A stretch of DNA of 64,000 bases, from NCBI GenBank assembly GCA_037039685.1, contig JAWNGF010000013.1, forward strand, positions 331,001 through 395,000, read 5' to 3'. The DNA is from Ceratobasidium sp. AG-K. Lineage: Eukaryota; Basidiomycota; Agaricomycetes; Cantharellales; Ceratobasidiaceae. The notes beneath the pieces were generated by a model. It saw only the letters and a list, made by a program, of their open reading frames with translations, had not been told where the DNA came from and made no database searches. Both the position numbers and the translations under genes were made by a program. This document shows, in pieces, positions 21,337 to 34,807 of this stretch (within the stretch, counting starts at the first letter, position 1; each line of letters starts with the position of its first letter).

Positions 21337-23026
21337 TTTATACTAATTTCATGGGCCGTGTGGAGGTTCGCCTAGCGCAAGCGCGGTCGTCTCCATCTCG
21401 AGCGTCATATCAAATAGGGGTTAAATGAACGCATCCGGTCGCCCATACATTGGAAATGGATCATGTGACGTTTTTTTATTTTCTTTAAATGCATCTTTAA
21501 CGAGCTACACCAACGCGAGGTCAAATCGCTCGTGGACCGAGTCCAGACAGCCGAAGCGCAGGTGACAATCAGGGGAAGCACTTGCAGGGGAAGACATATA
21601 CGCAGGGGAAATGTAGCAGGGGTGGCACAGAGGCCGGTACATGCAGGGTTAGATACACCAGGGCAGTAAATAGACCGAGACAGAAAAGCAATCGAGGCCG
21701 TTAATAAGATTCTGCTAAATTAAAAAGGTAAAACCGTCAGTAAACCACAAGCAGTCCACCTCTATTCCGCCGCAGCAGTTTTGCACCTCGGTCGGTAGAG
21801 GCAGGACCATACACGGATGATCCCGGGCACATCGAGAGTCCCGGTGGCACACCGTCCTAGTGCCAACGGTGGGGTGCGCATTAAGCGCGAGGAAGGGCTG
21901 GCAAAGATTGTCGGCGGGCGTAAGAAGGGGTAGGGCGAGGATGGGTCCTGCTGGTGCGCAGGTCGGCACGGCCACAATTGTCGGAGGTGGCCAGCTCGAA
22001 TTTAAGGAGTGGGACCCTACTGAGTGGCGATATGGCGAGGGGGAAGTGGGCCACGTCCCCCAGTCCGCAGGAGGGGCAACAGGCACGCGAAAAGGGGCGC
22101 AATGTTGTATTCAGAGGATACGCTAAGACGCCGCTTAAACCTGGGCTACGATGACTAGAAGACACCCAGCATTTGGATGCAGATAGTGTGCTAGAGGCAA
22201 GCCATTATCATGGTTTTCTCCAGTGACGTGTATCATTGATTCCTCCCAAAATCCGTAGCATTCGGCGCCAGCTGGCGCTGCACTTGGAGCTTCACGTAAC
22301 TTGAATGATCACGATCAGGTTTACGTCGCGGAGGCACTCGAAACCCGAATGCCCCTCTGCTTTCGCTTGATTTACCCATAGAAGCACACAAAGGATCAGC
22401 TATACTCAGACAAAAACAACTCCCAGACTCCAAACGATCCTTTCGTTGTGCGTGACTGGCAAGGTGAGAAGAGCCGAAGATCAACGGGAAAGACTCAAAA
22501 AGCCGTTCGGCGTGCAAGAGCAACGTCTATTTAATTTGGAGCAACCATGAGCAGGTTCGGTAAGTACAGCACGAAACATCATTTAATTGACCACAATCTA
22601 GGGGAAACGGCCCATGAATTGCACCCTAGCGTTACCGCAGAGTGAGGCTGATATACTGTATACAAGGCTGAGCATGCCCTACGAAACAACCCTATTGTCA
22701 AGGAATGTTCGCCGGGGTTAAAGTCCGACATACCGTCCTAATTGCTCCTATATAGCATGCGCAGTTAACGTTGTACCAGACACCTTGCTCATCGCTTGTC
22801 AAGTGGGATAGCTTCAGTCTACAGAAATGCAATTATTTATGCACGCCACAATACACATGAAATCGAGTAGTATCCGCATTGAAACTCAAACTCGAGAGCA
22901 TGAAAAGAAAGTCCAAAACGAGATCACAATGATTAATGACCATCCCCATAAAACATGTCCAAACTCAGCTCCCAGAAAAAGTATACCGAATGGAGAAAAA
23001 TAAGGAATGACTTGACAAAATGATTG
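21337..23026. other. Intergenic region between kinase and aquaglyceroporin 1
   Basis: The region contains the kinase 5' flank and the 3' flank of the aquaporin gene. The open frames at 21715-22086 and 22233-22523 overlap frames on the other strand and show no motif, so I do not call a gene. Confidence 0.5.
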
Positions 23027-24701
23027 TTATACCGCGTCTACGCCCGAGGGGACGACTTTCCCCTTGGCTTCACTGCGTGCATGCGTGCGACGTTGGCGAG
23101 CAGCCATATTACTATATGCATAGCTCCTGTAAGTAGACATTGCAGGACAAAGCTGAAGTGACTCACGGCTTGTTGAAGATGCTCTCCGGACCAGTATACA
23201 GAAACGCGTCATGAACAATTGCGCCCAAGATAGCGCCAACGATTGGTCCAATCTAGTTTAGGTCGTTAGGTCGTTTGATGGCTTGATCCGTCAGGGACTT
23301 ACAATAGCGGCATAGAGCCAGTACTGTGTTCGGTAAGTCCATACTGAGTAATAACGCATATCATTGAGTACAAGTCATCGCAATGAAAGGATATGCTTAC
23401 CTTCATTGCCGTAACCAACCATCCAGCACATTAGTCGAGGTCCGAGGTCACGAGCAGGATTGAGCGCGTAGCTAGTCACACGTTTTAGTCCGGGTGAGGC
23501 TTGGCCAATTCAAAGCTTCCGGCGTACCTAGTTTGCATTCCGAGACAAGCACCTTCACCAAGCATAACCAAAAATAAAACGAGTGGACCCAAGCCTTTGG
23601 GAGGAGGATTATTTCGTTTGTCGTTCGCAGCGAGAGCGACTATAAGAAGCACGGCAGTGCATAAGACATTCGAAAAGAAACTTTGCACTGCAAATCTTAT
23701 TAGAACTTTATAGAACAGGAAACACCCAAGTTTCCTTACGATCGGAAAGATAGTCCACCTAGGAGAAATAGTCATTTAATAAACACTCATACTAGATACT
23801 AGGATAAAACCTACGGCAAAGGTAGCAAATAGCGAGGCGGTTCCCGGCACGGTTCGTATACCAGGCCCGCCCTCGAATAGGTCGATCGCGCGATTGTAGT
23901 TTCCATAGACGATGCTCGAACCCGCAAGCGCACCCAGGATCTGTGCGAGTATGTACACGGGCACCTTTTTCCATGAAAATCCACGAAAGATAGCTCGGAC
24001 CAACGTGACCGCCGGGTTGATATGACCCCCCTGGAAACGCTGTCAGAAAGTTCGATGTATGCAGCCGAGGCCATAAACTCACGGATATGCCGCCCGAGAC
24101 CCATACACCGAGTGCGACGCCAATAGCCCACCCAAAGGCAACGGACAAGTATTCCTACATTGAAGTAAACTAACAGTGGATACGGTCTAACACAAAGACG
24201 CTTACCCCTTTTGGGCTAGGCGAAACGGCCGTGCTAGCGGAAAGATTGACTTGGCAAGCAACGCCGGTACCGAAAATGATCATCACCATTGTCTGAAAAA
24301 AGGCACAGTCGTCAGCCGGCGAAAAGATGGACCGAGCTTCACTTGCAACCCACCCCAAGAAATTCGGCCGCTGGTTCTCTAATACGATATCTTTGAAACC
24401 AGTAAGTATAATCTCGAGTACACTAATGAGGAGAGTCTGCTCACCGTATTTTCGCCCAATCGTTTGGGAACTCCGTGATGTGGTCGAATTCGTCGCTCGA
24501 CTCGGCTTGAGGAACCTGTTCAGTTCGTCGGCCCTCGCCTTTGGGAGACTCTTTTTCGTCGTTGAGTAATGCTAGCTGGCTTCTCGTGGTATCACTACTA
24601 TAGAGGGTGTCACTGCTATACATATAGTTTGAGCGAGCAGAGAGGCCAGGGCATTCCATCGATGTATGGCTAGGGGGCAGAGTGATCCGGTAGGAAGCCA
24701 T
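23027..24701 (-). CDS. Aquaglyceroporin 1 (MIP family), multi-exon
   Basis: The ATG at 24701 opens an N-terminal tail of about 80 hydrophilic residues ending EFPNDWAKI. About ten short exons follow. The first pore motif is [11 protein letters not shown] (about 24010), the second is [13 protein letters not shown] (about 23445). Asp after the second NPAR is the mark of glycerol-conducting aquaporins. Six membrane segments are recognisable (for example [70 protein letters not shown]). The tail is basic (RRQRRTHARSEAKGK) and ends at TAA 23027-23029. The protein should move glycerol and water across a membrane. It is the most diverged of three paralogues in the window (KVPVYILAQILGALAG against [16 protein letters not shown] in the others). 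Confidence 0.9.
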
Positions 24702-26618
24702 TACTTTCAAAGGCGCTCGAATATACAAGGAATTGTAAGGACAGGATAGGGACGGCCGGGTGCTACAGTAGACTTGTTAGTTGGTATGGGTTTTATCTGG
24801 CACCACTCACCTCGATCGAGGGGACCAGACAGGACCGATCCGGTTACTACGCATGGGTTGAGTTTTTGAGAGGGACTATAACCCCGAGCACTTCCAAGCG
24901 AATCTGTTGTCACTCCATAGACGCCGAGCATGAAGCATTTAGATGAAAGGACTTATCGATCGGGTCTCGACCCTCGACATGTACAAATGAATTGACGGAT
25001 GAAAGCAGATCCCGCCACTAGTCTGCGATAATATACAATTCTAGCGCAGCTAACGAAGGAGCTACAAAACGGACCTAGACGTGGGAAGCCCGCTCGACGA
25101 CAACCGTACCTGTTACGACCCGCATAATTGCAAAATGTCACGAGCAAACTCGGTTGTTTCCGCACACAAGGTGCGCGGGGATAATTAAAGCCTAGAACAA
25201 ACATCCCCCCTCTTCCAATTCGAGGGATTCAGGCATTTCCACTCCAATACTTGCCAGTGCGAGACACGTATCTCCAAGCTTGCATGGGCGAGATTTTTCG
25301 ATAGACAGCTGGCACTTCTTCTCTGACTTGCCAACTTGCAGCAACTCGGCGAGTTTATCTCTCAATATGACCGTCAACATTGCATAGCGGCAATGGCCAT
25401 CATTTGAACACTGGAACAGTAACTGCAGTTCAGCGATACATTTGACCGCATGAGAGAATTAGTTCGTATCTTTGCGAGGCGCCCGTGGCCTGTGGTCTCC
25501 GAACAAACTATGAGCCTCCAGGGCCTCCGATCCACATCATTTCTGCCCTCATTATCTCAAGCCTATGGCAACATGTACGTTCCGAGGCGGCTTAGGTCGT
25601 TGGGGTCTTGTTGTGCGTGGACAAAAAAAAAAACGCGATCGAACTAGAGCTAACATTTCATTGAGGCGGGAAGAGACTAAGTGTGTTGTAACTCTGGAGG
25701 TTATTTGAGTGAAGTCCGGACGTCTCTCCAGTGTAACGAACAGGAGAGCGGCGGGATGGATGGCGGATGAAAGATGTGGACATCACGGGCGCTTATGCAT
25801 AAAGTCAAATAGTCAAAAGAAGCCGTCTTACGCAAAGGCCGAGAACCGATTGTATGGTTCCAAGCTTCAACCCCATCAACGACAGGCATTCACCGAATGT
25901 ACTTGAGCACGTAAATTTACATACGACTTGTCGGTAGCTAGTGGAAATGCCAGCGGGCGATTTACTTGAGTGGGTTCAGACCGGGAAGCCCCATATGAGG
26001 GTCGCCCGAATTCAGGAGCAAAGTACAAATTCATTTGAATTCGTCGCGCTTGCGATCGCTTCAGGCACGATTGATGTAAAAAGCATCCACGCACCGAGCC
26101 GGGGATAAACTCTGCCACTACTATATCACTTCGACCCACCGTGTGCGAGTCAACAGATGACACGATGCGACGCGTTGGCCGAGCTCTCGCCACCCCGAAT
26201 AATCTGCGGATGCCGAGCTTAGAATGATTACTCAGTAGGATAAAAACAATTTGAACCTAAAAATAGTTAGTATCAATTTCCAACTCCCCGCACGATCGAA
26301 ATGAAAGCCAGACCAGGCCGCGCCCCCACCAAACGTGAAACGTTGGGTGAAGCGTACAACGCTAGTATTTGCATCTTGTTGCTTACGTCTAACAAGGGCG
26401 CTTTACGTTGATCTTTTGTACGGAGAAAATACAAACAAGGTCTACGGGATAGACCCAGGACTCCAACCCCAAGAGCATTACAACAAAGCCCAAAACAATA
26501 TTACGATGATCAAGAAATGATCATGTACCCTAGGAACAGAAACCTGGTAACCCAATGAAAAGGAAGAAAAAAAACTAAACGAGTGACTTGATATAGAAAA
26601 CCCCCAACGAGACTATCT
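24702..26618. other. Intergenic region between aquaglyceroporins 1 and 2
   Basis: Only short frames without recognisable motifs occur. No RNA gene, repeat or regulatory site could be supported. Confidence 0.45.
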
Positions 26619-28286
26619 TTAGACTGCGTTCATGCCTGAGGGAATGGCTTTGCCTTTGGAGCCACGTGTTTGCGTACGACGTTGGCGAGCTTCTGCGTCA
26701 CTGTATGAGCGATGGTTGTGAGTCGATGCGACAGCATAAACGTCCAAGGTGACTTACGGCTTGTTGAAGATGCTATCCGAACCAGTATATATGAATCCGT
26801 CATAAATGACTGCACCTAGGATCGCCCCAACGATGGGTCCGAGCTGAAACAAAACATTAGTTGGTTCCTGGTGACCGCCAGTCAAGAACTCACAATAGGG
26901 GTGTAGAGCCAGTATTGGGCGCGGTAGTTCCAGACTAAAAGACAACAAAACGACATTGAGCCTATGCTGTTGATAAGACGTGGTGTATACTTACGTTCAC
27001 GCCCGTATCCAGCCATCCAGCACATCAAGCGAGGTCCGAGATCGCGAGCGGGGTTGAGCGAATAACTATTACTACGTTTCAGTACTTATGGAACGAATAG
27101 TTCAGAATGATGTGGACGTACCCGGTTTGCATTCCGAGGGAAGTACCTTCACCGAGAAGCATGAAGAACACGACAAGCGGAGCCAGGCCTTTAGGAGGAG
27201 CAGCGCCATTATGTTTGTCGGTCACGGCGAGAAGTGCAATGAGAAGGACAGCGGTGGCCAGAACTTCTGTGAAGAAGCATTGCACTATGATTGTGTGTCA
27301 GAGCAGATAGTGAGCACATGCTAGCAATATCATACCGTTGGAAACGTAGTCCGCCTAGGTAGGAGTAAAATTTAGCAAGCACTTATGAGCCGTTATATTG
27401 GAACTCACAGCAAAGGTCGTAAACAATAAGGCTGTTCCCGGTACCGTCCGCATACCCTGTCCACCCTCGAACAAGTCGATCGCGCGGTGGTAGTTTGCAT
27501 ATACAAGGCCGGCACCCGTGCAAGCACCTAACGTTTGTGCAAGTATGTAGGCAGGGACCTTTTTCCAAGAAAAGCCACGGAAGATAGCCTGAACCAATGT
27601 GACCGCAGGGTTGATGTGCCCGCCCTGAAAACGCGTTTAGGAAACCATTTGAAAATGGAGCCGAAACCCTTCAGACCCACCGAGATGCCAGCTGAGACCC
27701 ATACACCGAGCGCAGCGCCAACAGCCCATCCAAAAGACATGGAAAGATATTCCTGAACAGAATTTAATCTACTGCGGGCGCAGAACTAAAATGGAATGCT
27801 TACTCCTTTCGGGCTGGGCGAGATTGCAGTGTTTCCGGAGAGGGTCACCTGACAGACAACACCGGTACCGAAAATAAGCAAGATCATTGTCTGCAAAAAG
27901 GCACAGCTGTCAGTTGTCGAAAAAAGAAACACCGGCAAAACTTACCCCGAGAAATTCGGCCGCCGGCTCTCTAAGTTGATAGCTTAAAAACAAATGAGTA
28001 TGGCCCAAGTTAAACTTGCGCAAAGGCGATCTCACCGTATTTTGGCCCATTTGTTTGGAAATTCTGTGATATGATCGAATTCACCATTTATGTCAGCTTG
28101 GCTAACTTGTTCAACTTGTTCAATGTATGCGGTGTCCTTGAAGTCGTACTTCTCATTGACGAGGGTCGCTGGTTGGCTCTTCGTGGTATCGTTGCTATAC
28201 ATGTAACTTGGGCGAGGGCGAACGGGAAAGCCGGGGGAGTCGGGAGGGCTTTGAGTAATCTGCGGGCTGATCTCGTAGGCAGACAT
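26619..28286 (-). CDS. Aquaglyceroporin 2 (MIP family), multi-exon
   Basis: The start is ATG at 28286 ([12 protein letters not shown]) and the stop is TAA at 26619-26621 after PSGMNAV. The exon pattern matches paralogue 1: an N-terminal tail ending EFPNKWAKI, then [58 protein letters not shown] (about 27600), [33 protein letters not shown] (about 27040), YWLYTPIV and a basic tail. Both NPA motifs and the glycerol-type Asp are intact. The middle is nearly the same as in paralogue 3 ([19 protein letters not shown]), so these two are the closer pair. No broken exon was seen. Confidence 0.9.
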
Positions 28287-30072
28287 GGCTATAAAGACTA
28301 CCCAACGATAAGGGATGGGATAGGGAGGGGAGAGGAAGGAAACGAGAGATGATGGTGTGCAAGACGTAGTTTTCAGTCGGCTTTATATAACGCTGCTCCC
28401 AGACTCTTGTTACCACGGGTTATTCGGGCTGCATCCGGTTGCATGGGAGCCGAGGCATAGATTGATCCCTGCACGACTCTATCAGTGTTGTCCCGCAGAA
28501 TTCTAGGATTTGTGACCTACTTGACCAATGTCCCATGAACCCGGAAGAGTTTGAAGCGGATGTCACAAGATTCTTCAGTAACTCCTTCCATTGCCGAATA
28601 GAAGCCAAACACGCGACGTTTGTGTCTAACAGTCGTCGATCGAGCCTCGACTTGGCGAACGATGACATATCATTGACGGATCACGCTTCCAAGAGCGGAT
28701 ATATAATTTTTGCTTGCCTTGAGGTAATAAAACATCGTGTAACGTTTTTAGACGTGGCGAAGCCATTGAATAATTTGTCCTCACTCACTGATTGGGTAAT
28801 GCTGAGACCACTGGGAGTCTAGGCCATGCTCGATGATGGCGGCAATCCCCAGAATTGATCTTCGGGCTCGTTACACTTTTGGCTCTGCTTACCCAGTCGC
28901 AATCTCAATCGTCGCGCTGACACGGAGCGACGACGCGTGCAGTGGCACCTGACTTGACATGTCACCTGCACTGATTGGCCCTAACTAGTCTTGGCTGCGA
29001 ATCGCGCGCGTTGTGTGAGTTATTAATTCAAATCCAACTGAGACTTCCTTGGATGAGATCGGCTAGCCTCACAACGATCGTCAACATCGTTGATGAGTTG
29101 ATATATGCGTTCTATAGACTTCCCGAGTGGCGTAGGGGTTCTTGTGAGGACCGGTGTCTTTCTGTAGTTATGACGAGTCGTGAAAGCAGAATCGTCCGAG
29201 AGGGTGGGTGCTCAAACTTTCGTGGGCAAGGACACTCCAAACGAAAGAAAGAAAGTGCCAATGACGTTGACGTCTGGGCGGTGGGATTGCATGTGCCCGG
29301 TGATGCTCGGCGATACAGGTTGATGCATGCAAAGGAGTCCCGTCGGCGGTCGTACACCCTTGTACACACGTGGAAAACGCTCCTTTCGGTCCCTTTTCAA
29401 CCTTACCTCTAAAGCACAACCTAAACGCGGGGAGGGGTTCTGGATATAGTTAGCGTCGACGTGCAAGGTTGTCAGGCGAGAACTTAGCATGCTTGTGTGA
29501 GGTGTAAACCCAATATGCACACCCCTTGGGATGTTAATCGCCTCGGTTTTTGGGTGATCCTGCGAGATATGATCGTCTTCGCTGAGGAAAGGATTTCGTA
29601 TGGTCTATTCGCATCGATGAGGGCATTGAAATGGTTAAGATTACAGCGGGACTCAACCGTTTTGCTTACATCAGGGAAAGCTGCCCGCGCTTACTTTGAT
29701 TACATGATTGATAAGTTATCTCATCACGATGATGGGCTGTTGTACTTGATCCTGCATGACCAAAACGCCTCCATTTGAGGGCCCCAAATAAGTCTGTTGT
29801 GCAATTGATAAAGCCGCTCAGCGACTCCTAATATCTAGCGCATGTTTATTAGTAAAGTAATGGTGCCCTAAGTCTGATAAACACAGCCATCAGCAACCGT
29901 CACTGGCAGAGCGCAGATTTGGCTGCGAATCCTATGTGCATTTGGCCAACAAACGTACTAAAAAGCAATGGCGCAACACTATGTATATAGCTCACTGTAA
30001 CTCATCATACGCTTGTACATATCTGGCCTAGTATAGTGCGCCGGTGAAGGTAACGCCTTGATTACTGGCATG
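28287..30072. other. Intergenic region between aquaglyceroporin 2 and transposase
   Basis: Several short frames on both strands (for example 28975-29412 plus and 29212-29520 minus) overlap and shadow each other. None shows a domain. A stretch near 28637-28660 (GATCGAGCCTCGACTTGGCG) resembles the flank of aquaglyceroporin 3 near 40825, so part of this flank may belong to the gene duplication. Confidence 0.45.
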
Positions 30073-33000
30073 TTATTCATCTTTCTCGAGAAATTCGCAC
30101 TCCTTCGCCTCCCGACACACACGTGTATCTAAGTGACCGAGTCCGCCGCCAAAATACCGCATCCCCATGTCTCGATCTACAAACCTAGATGGATATGATG
30201 ATTAGTACAAATGAGAGACGTGAAGAGAGCAAGCACTTGCCGAATAACATAGTATGCGACCCAATCGCCCTCATCCACGTCGTCCCAGGCCATTGACTGG
30301 TCAAGTAGCTCCTTGCTACGCCCAAGTTCAAACGCGGGGATCAAGTACGAACCACGAACAACTGTTTTTGGGTCGATTAATCCAAAAGATCCTGACTTAC
30401 TTCCATCGTCGACATAACCGATAAGATCGAGCCGATTTTGAGCCCACCCGCCCCATCGAACCCCTCCTAACCAGCGCACCCAGAGAATATCGATACGTTT
30501 AGTGAGTCGATCGCCCCGAACATTGCCACTTGAGTTGGGGATCTCGGCTTCAACGTGGAATACGGCAAGGAGTTTGGCATAAGAGAAATGATGCTGGGCT
30601 TTGGCTCCGACGTTCTGAACCATAAGAAAATGCTGAGAGGATGACGGGTTGATGGTATCACGAGCACGCCTGATATCATACGTCGTGTAGTTGATACGAA
30701 TGACGTTGTGCTGGTACAACTTTCCGCCCGGGAATCGGACCATCGGCGCCAACTCGTTGCATGCTAACTTTGCCAGGTTCCCAGCAGTTCGTGCGAGGGC
30801 ATGCTCCTGTAAATGGCGAAAGAATCCCTGTACGAGGACTATTAGACAAATGTAAATATAATAAATAGTGCTTGTACCTTAGTAGCTGGGTCGTTTCCGT
30901 GCTTATGCAGAAAATCTCCAATCCGGATTGGCGTCCCCCGTTCAGACATGTGGTACTGGTCCGAGCTCAGACCCCAATGGAGTTCGTCGTCGGGCCCTCC
31001 TGTTGGATTTCCGCTTTGTAGTAGTACACTTTCAAAGCCTACATTTCCTCCCATGAATTCCTTTTCCAGTTCGTTTAGTTCATCAGCACGGTTTTGAAGG
31101 TGAAACCTCCGCCGCTCTAGCTTGGTCATTTGCGGTATCGGATCGACAAAATTGGTGCGCTTGTACGCATCCTTAACGCTCCGATGTTCCCGTTCACCCT
31201 GTGTGAATGGTTTTGCTTCATTTCAACCACTGTAGAGCCAGATAGACTAAGTATTACTTACAATTTGTGTTGAGTAAGAGTCAGTCGTTCCAAAACGCCT
31301 GATGTCACCTTCGTAATCTCCTAACGAGTGAACCTTGATTCCCTTGAGTGAAAAAACCTTCAAAAGTCGACGAGCGTCTAGCCGCGTGTTGGGGTTGCCT
31401 TCCGAAGACGAATCATCGGAATTTGAGCCTGCATCTTCATCGAGGTGTTCCCCTGCAACCATTTCAGGCGGGGTCCCCGTAGTGGGGATCGATGGTGCAT
31501 TTACGATCTTCGACCTTCGGCCAATTCGCTTTGTGTACTCTTGCGGGGTTTCAAATGTAGTGTATGATTTTGCAATCTGATCGCGAAAGTTTCGTAGTCG
31601 GGCACCAAGGAGCTTGGTTGTTAGGTGCAACGCCTGTAGGGTAGTATCCGTATGAGTGTGTAGTTTGGCAAGAAAGTGCCATTTGGTGAGGACGTATATC
31701 AGAGCGTGAATATCCTCATCGTGGTAGGTGAACAATCCACCAAAGCAAGGTATGCAGCACTAGGGAAATTGTCCAATTAACTCAAGTCCGCCAAGCGCAT
31801 ACTGTCACGAACCTGCAAAATGTCCTCATACTCGTGTGCTGTAAGCCCTGTCAGCTCGGAAACCTCACAAGGGAATCTTCGGATGGTGTCGATGCCAAAG
31901 TTGCCAATCTGACGAAATCTGCAAACCGGGGCCAGTGCTGATGAGATGCAAATCCAAGGGATAAATCATTAGAAATATACCGGTAATTAAGCTCTGCAAT
32001 TGCATCGGCACCTTCGCACGCCAACATCCGGATAAGATGTGTGAAAACTGACTTCCAGACTCCCAATTCGAATTCGTGCAAAATATCTGGGACAAGTATG
32101 GAGTGTATCGAAAAGGCATTATCATCGTGAAGCTTCACGGAGAATGCATTCTATGGTGGGAACAACTATAGTTAATAAACCTAGATAAACGCAGAAGAAA
32201 AACAGAAATACTCACCCGAGTGGGAACCAACGAACTTGGCTGAAGAATGTTTTCTACCAATCTACCATTGATAGGGTTACCACTGCGGTAAATGAAACTT
32301 CGTGTCAAGTTGATATCAAATGCACGATATTGCCTGGTTAGTGTTGCCCGCACTCGATAATCGCGCTCCGTTCCAAGGAGTGAGACATCAGCAAGTGGTA
32401 CTAGACATCTTGGACAAGGACGAAGCCCCAAGTTACGTATAAGCGCAATCAATATTCTGAATAGGATATTTTGGTGTTAGCTTTTAGGCATGGATAGCCG
32501 ACGAGGACTCAACTCACCTCTCAATATAATCTGCAGAGTAAGTCATGAAACGAGGGAAAAGCCGACGGAGGACCCCGTCTCCACATTTGACAATAATTCC
32601 GTTGTGGTAAGCGTGGATGAAATCGTCGTCAAGTAGTACAGCCCAACAAGCATGAAAAAGCTCGCGCCGACAGTGTGCTAAAAGAGGAGCACGAGTGGAC
32701 TTTGCGCTGCATAATTTCCATAATAGAGTTTTGATATCCGAGGGCAACTTTGTGATTATCCCTGATTAGTGCAATATAGCTGTTAATAAACAAGGCACAG
32801 ACCTTTGGGAAAAATGCTACGTGTTCAGCAGCAAAGGAACTTGGCTCTCGGCGTTCACGTTTTGGCTGGTTGCCAAAATAAATGTAGACAGGTGACACGG
32901 ATGTCTGACCCAGCTCAGTCACTTGTGTAGGGTCAGACCAAACCATTAATGCAACTACAGCACGTTCAAGGCTACATGTTGTGGCATGTTTGTCATTTTC

Positions 33001-34280
33001 AATCTTGATTTGCTGGATTCGTTTATGTTCATCCAACCAAGCATCAGATGTATATAATTCGTTTCGCACACGAATGTCTTCTCCCTCAGGTCTTGTTTGA
33101 AATACCTTGTAGGGGGTATAAATAAAGCCCGTGGACCGTAAACTGTTTGAAAATCTTGACCTAATCACTTCCACCAAACTCCGGTGATGCAGGCCAGGCA
33201 CTTGTAGGGGAGTACCAGGTTCAATCTTGTTGCTTTTGGGAAGTGCTATGGGGTTTGTGCTACCTGATCGATTCCCAGATGGAATTGTGATGGTGACCAA
33301 GGTCATTCGCCATCCATCGTGTGTCGTTGGTTTAGGGGAGTTGGCAGATACTGGCTGGTCGATTGCATCAAGAATATCGTTAATAGCCTTCATCTTAACG
33401 CCCTCCAAGTCTTGTGGGTGGAATTTAGGTGCACAAATGACACCTGCAAGTAGCCGATTTGCCGAACTCTGTGTGTCATTACTCCCGCCAGTATAGAACC
33501 AGTGTGCAAATCGAAAAGTTGAAAGGTTTGGGAATGGATATATAATCTGGTGAATGCGACTGATGTATCCGCAGTCAACCTGTGTGCGGAGAGAGGTGTT
33601 GACCTCCTGGAGTCCAGATCTAATTTGGGCCAGGCTTGCAAATAGGCAGGAGTACTTGTGTATCAACCCAAAGGAGTTTGGGGTGGTGCGATAAGTCTGA
33701 ATTGGTGGAGGCGTACTTGTAGATACTGCATCTGCATGCGTTGGGGGCTCACTTGGTATTTGAAATGTTGACGCACAATCGGGTGGGGTGTTGACTGACT
33801 GCGGGATCCGGCGTGGAGGCAGAAGGGATGATATCATCCCTGGAAACAGGTGTGGGGGCCTGCGGAGCCTCACAGGACGAAGTTGATATCCCGACTTATG
33901 AGCTAACGACTAAAACTTGTGTTAGAACAGATCATCTTGTATGCCAATGTATCTCTGAACAATAACATGTATGCACACCTCTTCATTGTCCAGTGCCTCC
34001 TGTCGAGCCCAACGCTCCTGTTCTTGTTGTTCTTGTCGCACCTAAGTACATAATATACCTTGTAAATTGAATTCACATTATCTATACGACTCACCTTCTC
34101 CGCCTCAGCCTGTGCCTTCCTTTCAGACACTTTGGCCACCATCTGTTTTTTCAGAATTGCCTCCGCAACCCGTTTCTCTTGTTCTTCCTTGTATTTTTGA
34201 CAATTTGCTGTATGCCTAGTCCACATTCCAGCCTGGTACACTTTATCAGGGTCGCAGGGGCAGCTCTTGTTCATAGACAT
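30073..34280 (-). CDS. Plavaka-type (CACTA superfamily) transposase, apparently intact, with introns
   Basis: The start is ATG at 34280, with a Cys/His finger (CPCDPDK...HTANC), a charged coil, then the long exon 33873-32767. Family landmarks in order: FRFAHWFYTGG; LYTSDAWLDEH; CSLERAVVALMVWSD; VYIYFGN; SSFAAEHVAFFPK; LLAHCRRELFHACW; LLDDDF; MTYSADYIER; CPRCLVP; VPDILHEFELGVWKSVF; HSLGDYEGDIRRFGTTDSYSTQ; ERRRFHLQNRADEL; INYTTYDIRRARD; WVRWLGG; VVRGSYLIPAF; and GMRYFGGGLGHLDTR at the end (stop 30073-30075). Checked introns keep the frame, for example GT at about 32800 to AG at about 32746, and one between NYR and FRQIGNFG near 31980. These DNA transposases are abundant in agaricomycetes. I found no matching terminal inverted repeats, so the element ends are open. 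Confidence 0.88.
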
Positions 34281-34807
34281 TGAGGATGATGAGCACGGAA
34301 ATCTGTCTAGTCAAGGAGAACTGCATAAGCCGTAGCAATTGACAACAAGTGATACCTGATTGTGGCATAGTACTTGCCTAATAATGCACTCAAAAGTGCC
34401 CTCAAAATCCCTACTGCAAGACAACTTTAACAGCCCAATCACGACGTCAGTCCCAGCAAGTCATCAAGTGCCTCAAGTCTTATGTTGGTCAATGCAGTTG
34501 GTGACGCAGTGCAAAGCAATATGACATGTGGCTATCTGTGGTGCACAGAGTTGTCAGTCAATCGGTTGGGGAGAGAACAGAGTACAATTGATGGATAGTG
34601 AGAATTATTCTAATACTAAAGCAGACTTAACTGAGTTCGAGGCCACTGGCCACAATCATATACTGAATCTGATGTCAACTTACCGTTCAGTCCTATTGCT
34701 CTTGGGGTCACTAGGGTGAATAAAGGCTCCCCGGCCTCTGGCAATCATTACTATTTGTCCCTCTCCTTGCTTTCAGGCCGTTCTACCAACCTTGAACAAT
34801 CACTAAC

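Noticed and set aside
29800..34720. CACTA / TAGTG words near 29978 and 34592 as transposon ends for the Plavaka element
   Set aside because: The adjoining bases do not form matching inverted repeats and no 3-bp duplication is seen; these pentamers occur by chance.
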